Below, piece after piece: positions 57,197-64,000 of a stretch of 64,000 nt of DNA (positions are counted from its first letter, which is position 1; each line of letters begins with the position of its first letter). The notes under the pieces are model-generated. The model saw only the letters and a list, made by a program, of their open reading frames with translations, ran no database searches and was not told the DNA's origin. Both the position numbers and the translations under genes were made by a program. This stretch comes from Sporothrix humicola (lineage: Eukaryota; Ascomycota; Sordariomycetes; Ophiostomatales; Ophiostomataceae): positions 62,001-126,000 of the forward strand of contig WNYE01000040.1 of NCBI GenBank assembly GCA_021396245.1, in the 5' to 3' direction.

Positions 57197-59259
57197 TGTG
57201 TGAGAAGAGGTTGTGATGGTAGATTGTGGAAGAGCTGGCGGTAGTTGAAGAAATAATGTCGTCCTCACTCCTCTCTTAACCGGCTGTAACGAAACGCAGG
57301 CACAGAGAGACGCGCGTGAGATGTAAATGGAAAGAGGTAAGCACGTCCTCCTGAACACAACAGAAGAAATAAAAGGTTGAAGGCGAATCAGACGTGCAGC
57401 CAAAAAAAATAAGACGGCGAACACCTTTGGACCCCGAAAGAAGCAACTTAAAGCAATAAGAAAGAAGTCCAACCAAAACAAAAAGCAAGAATATGTTTCA
57501 ATGTTTCAACAAATAAAGAATGGGCGAGATTCTTCAAAGAAACAGAAGCGGCAAGAAGAGAAAAGAAGGGAGATAGAGATCCTCCGGGACCGATTAGAAC
57601 GATAAAAGCCGCTCCCCAGAACTGACAAACTGTGAGCATGGGGGCCCAGGCCTTCCTGGCCAAAGCTTCTTTTTTCTTGTTCGTGGTCGTGCTGGGTACC
57701 AGGGTTGTCTGGGTTGTCTAGGTTGTCTTGGTTGTTCTGTTCTGGTCTCTCTCCACTCTTCGGACCTTGCCTCTTCCAGCGCATTTTTCATCCGCAATTT
57801 AAGTGGTTGCAGGCATTAGACGAGCGAGATGCAACGCCCGCCCGACACGCCGCCGTGCGATTCCCACCCACCGTTGTCTGCGTATCTGCAGCTTCGAAAG
57901 AGCCGCCTTCCACTTGTGAGGGAAAACTCCTCTGAAGGGCATGGGAGCCCCGCTTCCTCTCTCTTCAGTCTCCAGTTTCGCCAGTTTCTTCAAACATATT
58001 TCAGGGCGTATGCTGCGCTGCTGCATGCGTGATGTCTTCCTTCTTCCTGCAACACTGCCAAAGCTGCAAGACCTGCAAGAGGGCCTGCAAGCCGCCTGCA
58101 AGTGCATGCATATCCTTCACCCTCCACTCTCACTCCAACCTACTCTCTGGGCTCCCTCTTTTGCGGACACACTGAACCTTTCTGATTGGTGACAGTTCGA
58201 CAGCGAAAGAATGAATCCAAACTACCACGCAAATAGAAAGAAAGAGTACCCATGGGCCATTGCGAACTTCCTTCGTACGTACGCTGACGGGCCGGCAAGT
58301 GGTCGCCGCTGTGGGGCAGACAAAAAAACGGGGGCGTTATTAAAAAGTGGCTGGCATCTGCTGCAGGACAGGACAGAGAGTGCGACCGAAAGAAACGTCT
58401 TTAGCCACGAGGCTGGTATTCAAATTTAAATCTCTGCGAAACTCAATTGAGAATGCGGAGTATTGGTGTCAGCCATGTAAAAAAGGAAAGAAAAATGTTA
58501 AACAGATCTTCATTTGCTTTCCATTCGTATACTTACACTGGCTGTTTCTTGGATAATCGTATTTTGATGGGTTGAATAATTGCGGTTTCTCGATATCTTA
58601 GATTCTCCACAAGTCAGATAGAAGAACACCAACCCTTGTCCCTGATCGATTGTGGGAGGATGCGCAGTACGAACTTCTGTTCTGGTCGTTGTTTGGGCGT
58701 TTGGCGGCTTGGCTGCAGCGATATTTTGTGGCTGCGCACATGTTGGAAATGAAAACATGGGCCAGATTCGTCGGCCAGATTTTCTTTCTCTTGGGACGGT
58801 TCTTCGTACTCTGTGCGACGTCCGCTGCTCTATAATCAGAATGTTCCTAGCCTCGGCACTTGAGCAGGATTGCCGGCCGGGACGGTGAGATGCGAAAAAG
58901 CTTGCTTCCTAAATTTAAGCTGTGAGAAAGCGAGAAGGAATGTAAAAGTAAATAAAATCAGATATACCGTATAGATGTCAACGAATATTGCAGCAATAAG
59001 AAAAAGATATAAGACAATAAACTGGCACCGCCCTTGTTCGAAACCCTTCACACTCCCATGTTTGAATCCCGTAGTGAATACCCAACCGAGACGGAAAACC
59101 TATCCAAGAAAAATGCGAGTGACAAATAAGCAAAAACTATAAAAAATGAAATCGTAATATCCAAAAATATGGTGTTGGCTGCTTTATGTGTTTATGCCAC
59201 GTTGATAGAGTGTGATTTATATTCCAAGAAATTCTTAACTTGCAGTTGCGCAAACGCGT
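57197..59259. other. intergenic region between transporter and PKA genes
   Basis: Two kilobases containing the promoter of the transporter gene (right of 57196) and the 3' end of the PKA gene. It is AT-rich near 58890-59230. A B-box-like GTTCGAAACC occurs at 59036-59045 without a matching tRNA structure. No gene is recognised. Confidence 0.6.
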
Positions 59260-61099
59260 CTAGAAGTCTTCGAAAAGATGACCGTATCTAGATCAAATGT
59301 TAGTGTCTGCTTGGAAAGGGTGTCCATGATCCTGTGGCAGGTGGTGAAACTTACTCGTCGTTTCCGGCCTGGCCGTAGCGCTCAGTCTCCTCCGGGTAGC
59401 GGTCGAACTGGCTGGCGTCACCGGCACCGACCTTCACGGGCGGTGTGTACGGGGCATCGATGTCCTTGCGGGCCAAGCGATCCCATGTAACTTCGGCGAA
59501 CCATGCGTGCTTCTTAACATCTTCGGGGCCACCGTACAGATTGCCTAACCGCTTGGTCAAGTCAGGCGTAATCAGGCGCTCGAGAAGATCCTGCGCGTCG
59601 GGGTGCATGTACGCTGGGTACTTGACCTTGCCCTTGAGAATGTTTTCATAAATCTTCATCGGGCTGCCACTATCCCAGAATGGCGTGTAACCGCAAAGCA
59701 TTTCATAGATGAGAATGCCCAATGACCACCTATCACACAGTTAGTGAATGCTAATCATGCAAGTAGTATGTACTCTAGAAATCCTCCATGAACATACCAA
59801 TCAACTGATTTATTGTAGCCTTTGTTGGAAACGACTTCCGGGGCCAGGTAGTCAGGGGTACCGCAAAGCGTCCACGTCTTGTCCGGAACACGCTTGGCGA
59901 AGCCGAAATCGGTAATCTTAAGATGGCCGTGGTGATCGAGCAGCAGGTTTTCTGGCTTCAAGTCGCGGTAGATGATGTTACGAGAGTGAAGGTATTCCAA
60001 TGCCAATGTAACTTCTGCCGCATAGAACTTGGCAACCGGGTTTGGGAAGCGCTGAAGGAAGCTAGTTAGCATGTTGTTCTGTTCTTGGTATTATTATGGC
60101 ATCACCTCTCGACGCTTTAAAACTTACAGCAGATTTCCGCAGCAGTGAGAACAGCTCACCGCCCTCAACAAAGTCCATGACCATGTACAAGCTTCGTGCG
60201 TCCTGGAACGTGCCCCAGAGTGTGATCAGGAACGGGTTCTTGACCTCAGCGAGCATGCGCCGTTCGTCATTTGTGTGCTCCACTTGCTTCATCCGGACGA
60301 CCTGGGCCTTCTTCAGCACCTTGACGGCATAGAACCGCTGGTTGTGCCTTGACTGAACCAAGTGCACACGGCCAAAGCTGCCAGTGCCGAGTGTGCGCAG
60401 AATGTTAAAGTCGGCGAGCGAGTATTTGCCCTTGGTCACGCGGGGTAGGTCGGCTGCGTGCTGTGTCTGGAAATTGACTGGTTGGCCAGGATGAGGGTGC
60501 TGCTGCTGGACCTGTGGCTGTTTCTGGGGGATCTGGGCTTGCGCTTGAGAATCGGCGGCGGTCGTAGGGACTGCAGAGTACGCTGGTGGGTTCGCGGGGA
60601 CTTGTTGGTACGCCTGGCCATCCTGACCATTGTGTGATGGGTTGATCAGGTTGGAGATGGACGGAAGGTTCTGAACCTCGGTGCCAGGTGACGGTGTTGA
60701 CACTGGCGGGTTCACTGGCACCATGTTTTGCGCTTGATGCTGCTGTGAGGTATCCATGGTTGCGGCTTGGGCCGGCACCTGAGCCGGAGCCGGGGCTGAA
60801 ACTGGTGCAGGTGCTGCTGCCTTCACTGGAGAGACGGAGGCCGGTGTACTCTCCGGGTGTGATCCTTGCTGCTGGGGCACACTAGACTGTGATCCTGCTG
60901 TGGCGGCGGCAACAATGGGCGCCGTTGTTGTCGACGCTGCTGAAGCGACTGATGCGATGGAATTGGAGGGCTTCTGGAAAGCTTGCTCGAATGTCTTTGT
61001 AGCTGTCGGTGTGACTGGGCTTGTTGGTTGACTCCCTGATGTAGAGTCTGGGTTGGCGTCCCTGGTGCGCTTTTTCTTGAGAAATCCTAGGCTCGGCAT
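59260..61099 (-). CDS. cAMP-dependent protein kinase catalytic subunit
   Basis: AGC-family Ser/Thr kinase that executes cAMP signalling. Four coding exons on the minus strand: 60128-61099, 59798-60051, 59355-59729 and 59260-59287; introns of 76, 68 and 67 nt with good donors and CTAAC branches; 542 aa. The ATG at 61099 gives MPSLGFLKKKRTRDAN, a conserved opening in filamentous fungi. The N-terminal extension to about residue 225 is Gln/Pro/Ala/Ser-rich. Kinase domain about 231-485: GTGSFG loop near 237, YRDLKPEN (Asp354), DFG (Asp372), activation-loop TWTLCGTPDYLAPE with Thr385 as the PDK1-type site, and VDWWSLGILIYEM restored by splicing. The AGC tail ends GHLFEDF, the FxxF hydrophobic motif, encoded by the last 28-nt exon. 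All catalytic residues are intact. It is the PKA-C1-type gene by overall form; no symbol is assigned. Confidence 0.95.
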
Positions 61100-64000
61100 C
61101 AGAAGGATCGCTTTGGGCTCTGTTAGAGAATAGTTCAAGCTCGGATCGCAGGGCGTCGAGCAGGCGAACGGGGTGCTGTTAAGAAGAGTCGCAAAGGCGG
61201 GTATGCGCAATACGACCAGATCAAAAGATTATGCCCGGAAATCTGGTATCTTCGAACGGGCAGGCTTGTTTCCGGGGAGAAAAAGCTCGAATTGAGAGAG
61301 TGCGACCGAAGTTCGTATGGCAGGCTGGACTGGCAGTTCCTTTCGCTTATCCTACACTTTTTGGTATGTGTGTAGGGTCAATTGGGTCGTAAATGTCGTT
61401 GGAATGCCGCACGCCGAGGAATAGTCAAGCTGGGCGTGGTGGGAAAGAAAGATCGTGAGGCGAAGCGAAAAGAACGGAAAAATTGAAGCAGAGAAGCTGG
61501 AGGAGGAAGGGCGATGGTGACAGGAAGTGGCAGATGCGAAGATGGCGAGACGATACGGCCCGGGTGGTCGATCTGTCAAGTCAGCGTACTGCAAAGGCTA
61601 GACTAGATTCGTGACTCGGATTCAGATCACAGTACGACGTAGAGAGCTTTCTTTCGTCTCTTTTGAAGCCCCCCCTCTTGGATGTCTCACTGTCTGTCCT
61701 TTGTCTCTGTCTCTCCTGGTAAGCGGGGCCACGTACGAATGAGGGCTGCACACAGATAATATGCACCTGTGCGCAAAAGTGTGTCGAATTACCTGTCGCA
61801 AAGGCAGAGGCAAAACCGAGTCGACGAGCGGTGCAAGCTCAATTGGGGCCGAGCAATGGATTGAAGCAAGGTGAGGAAGGAGGAAGAGAAGATGCTGTCT
61901 CAAGAGAGAGCAAGATACTTGGATAATCGCCGGGTTTTGGTGGGGGAGGCTAGGATGTAGAGTAACTAATTACTCCGGGCGGTACAAGAAGTAATGTAAG
62001 ATACCTCGTACGTGGGTGGTCGCGGGAGGCGAGGAGCGGTAGCTTCGATTGAGCTGCCTAAGCCAAGGGAATATAATTGTGATGTCAAAAAGTTTGACTG
62101 CCGTGTCAAGTAGCACTGTCAAAAGCAAAAGCTGATGCTTTGACGGATGATGTGAGAATAATGACTGGTTGACCTTGAAAAGGGAGACGAAGTCGCAGTG
62201 CGTCCAGTGCTTGTAGGGCGACGGGCTGTGGGGTTGTCGAATCCTTTGACCTCGAAAAAGCTCTGGTGAGGGGCAAAGCACGACTGCAATGGCGGAACGG
62301 TTGCTTAGTATGGGAGATGCGGTTTCGCTACAGGTGCCAAGGGACGTACCTCGGGAACAGGAACAATTGAGCAATTGGGACAAAAAGATAGCGGACGATT
62401 TGAAATGGTGAGAAGACGGTGTTTGTAGTGTAGGAGGAAAGAAAATGCAAATAGTAGTGGCGTGGTCGGGCGTTTTTGTTTTCTTGTCTGTTGCTTTTTC
62501 TGCTGTCGCTATTTTAGGTACGAGGGTGTCAATCAAGATAAGTCAGATGGACTCGAGCGATTTCTTGTTACTTAGTTAGATACGATGATGTACTTGTATC
62601 AGGACAGAAAAGAAGCCCAGTTCCAAGAGGGAAAGGTGCAGCCGGACGGAGAGATATAAGAGAAGCGGACGGCCAAGCCAAAGTGCAAAGAGCTAGGTCG
62701 ATCGAAGATCGGAAGACCTCGTTCGGCCACAAGGCGTGAGCACGAAAGCAAAAAAGGCCAGGGAAAAGGAGCTGAGGAGCCATCGAGCAAGTGACGAACG
62801 CAGACCGATTTCGAAACATACTTACAGGTGAGGCTAGATAGTGAGCGCGATAGCCCGCAGCTGAACAGCAGGGGAAAACGGGTCGATGGCGTATTGGCTT
62901 GCTGCAAGCTGGGTGTCTGGCGTCCTTTTCCTGGCAGCAAGCAGCGGTGGCGGGGTGGAGGGGGGTGGGGGAGACAAAAAAGGAAGTGGAAATGGAGACA
63001 AACAACAAAGAGCGAGGAGGATCAAGGGACAAAAGGCCGAAGATACAAGGAAGAGGTGACGGATAGGGCAAAACAAACAGCGAACGGTCAATTGCGCTTT
63101 CTGGGTGTTGGATCACAAACTCCAGACAGACGTCTATCCATAATCGAAGCAGGACGTCTGCTTCTTGATTTGCTCGACGACAACGGCGTGGATTGTCGCC
63201 GACTAGGTGTGCTGATTTGACGACAACTAGGGGGGATGTGATGGGTGTGCATCTGCACAAGTACGGGGTGTGAAGTGTGAGAAGAAGAGAAAAGGCGAGC
63301 AGCGAGTGCAGCGACACCGAGTCCCCTCGAGTTTCCCTCTCGTTCGGGCCTATCGCCGCATCCTTGACCAGGCCGGCGTGTCTCGTTGGTCGTTCCTTCC
63401 TCCTTGGCGCCAGTTACATGCAGCTACAGTGGAACCCTTGGTACTCGAGGGAAAGAGCGAGGAGCGGAAAGAGGGAAAGCTGGCTACATACGGCTACGGA
63501 ATACGGAATATGGGCAAGGGCGATGCACAAAGCTATCTCACTTCGCCGGACAGGGCAATAGGCAGGCTGAGAACAGTTGGAGTCGGGCGAGTGCGAGCCC
63601 AGGTGCAGGGGCAGCGTTCCTTTGTTGTGAGGGGAAGTGCGAGCTGCTCAACGACGTACAAAGCACAATACAACAAGGCTCAACCAGAAAGAGCGACCAA
63701 GTGAAGCCAATTGGCTGGACAAGAGTGGGAAAGACGCAGTGTGAGATAACCAAGAAAAGAAGCTGCGAGGTGCACTTGGGAAAGATGGGGAAGCAGCAAA
63801 TTGAACCTGGTTGTAAGGCAAGTGCGACCTGGGGTTTGAAAGGGAGGGGTAGTGGGGGAAAGAGCGACCAGGTCCAGAGGTTGGTTATGATGCTCGTTTG
63901 CAATTGGATGAGCGGAGAAAGAGCAACCGAGAAAAGGAGGCTGGAGGACGGCCGATACGTTAAATCCACGTTAAACGAGCAAAATACCTTAGAAAGGACT
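61100..64000. other. long upstream/leader region of the PKA gene
   Basis: 2.9 kb to the window edge without a recognisable gene. Read on the minus strand, which is the coding direction of the kinase gene, much of it is pyrimidine-rich (plus strand rich in A and G, especially 62590-63100 and 63440-63950). That fits a long promoter and 5' leader. Several intron-like donors are present, for example GTAAGTATGT on the minus strand near 62826, but the 5' exon structure cannot be resolved. Short open frames have no protein-like composition. Confidence 0.5.

Noticed and set aside
59036..59045. tRNA B-box-like GTTCGAAACC
   Set aside because: No A-box, acceptor stem or anticodon arm can be built around it.

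Overview
The window looks like a nuclear chromosome segment of a filamentous ascomycete (Pezizomycotina, most likely Sordariomycetes; an ophiostomatalean relative is possible but I cannot prove it). Genes are GC-rich, face either strand and carry short introns of 54-150 nt. Those introns have GTANGT-type donors and CTAAC/CTGAC branch sites close to the acceptor. Several predicted proteins have clear fungal families: ARP8, LEU2, a PKA catalytic subunit, phosphoinositide phospholipase C and a Rua1-type regulator. I found no rRNA, tRNA, CRISPR array or intact transposon.

Layout, left to right. (1) 0-9 kb, conserved genes: the 3' part of a phospholipase C gene (+), ARP8 of the INO80 complex (-), a proline-rich conserved protein (+) and a pyroglutamyl peptidase I (-). 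(2) 10-21.3 kb, more accessory in character: a 69-residue small protein (+), a CmcJ/AsaB-type hydroxylase/desaturase (-), an NB-ARC/TPR NLR-type protein (+) convergent with a fungus-specific membrane-anchored protein (-), and an aldo-keto reductase (+) that appears able to carry a mitochondrial presequence. (3) 21.3-48.1 kb: two deserts of nearly 12 kb each, separated only by a Q/A-rich Rua1-type transcription regulator (+). The desert sequence just before this regulator, and before the next gene, is strongly pyrimidine-rich on the coding strand. (4) 48.1-64 kb: a Q-rich PHD-finger protein (+), LEU2 (+), a five-exon CorA-like transporter (-) and the PKA catalytic subunit (-) with a long leader that is also pyrimidine-rich on its coding strand.

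These genes do not form one pathway. Two themes stand out: signalling and regulation (PLC, PKA, ARP8, PHD, Rua1-type) and a possible self/non-self recognition locus (the NLR and its membrane-protein neighbour). The least expected observations are four. The ARP8 frame stays open for 107 codons after its UAG stop, in a readthrough-like context. The aldo-keto reductase has an in-frame upstream ATG that adds a mitochondrial-type leader. Two regulatory genes lie behind very large gene-free regions and begin with coding exons of 23-26 nt. Palindromic operator-like sites lie upstream of the reductase and in the first desert.

Exon structures below were deduced by eye from splice signals, frame continuity and family conservation. 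They have not been tested against RNA data.
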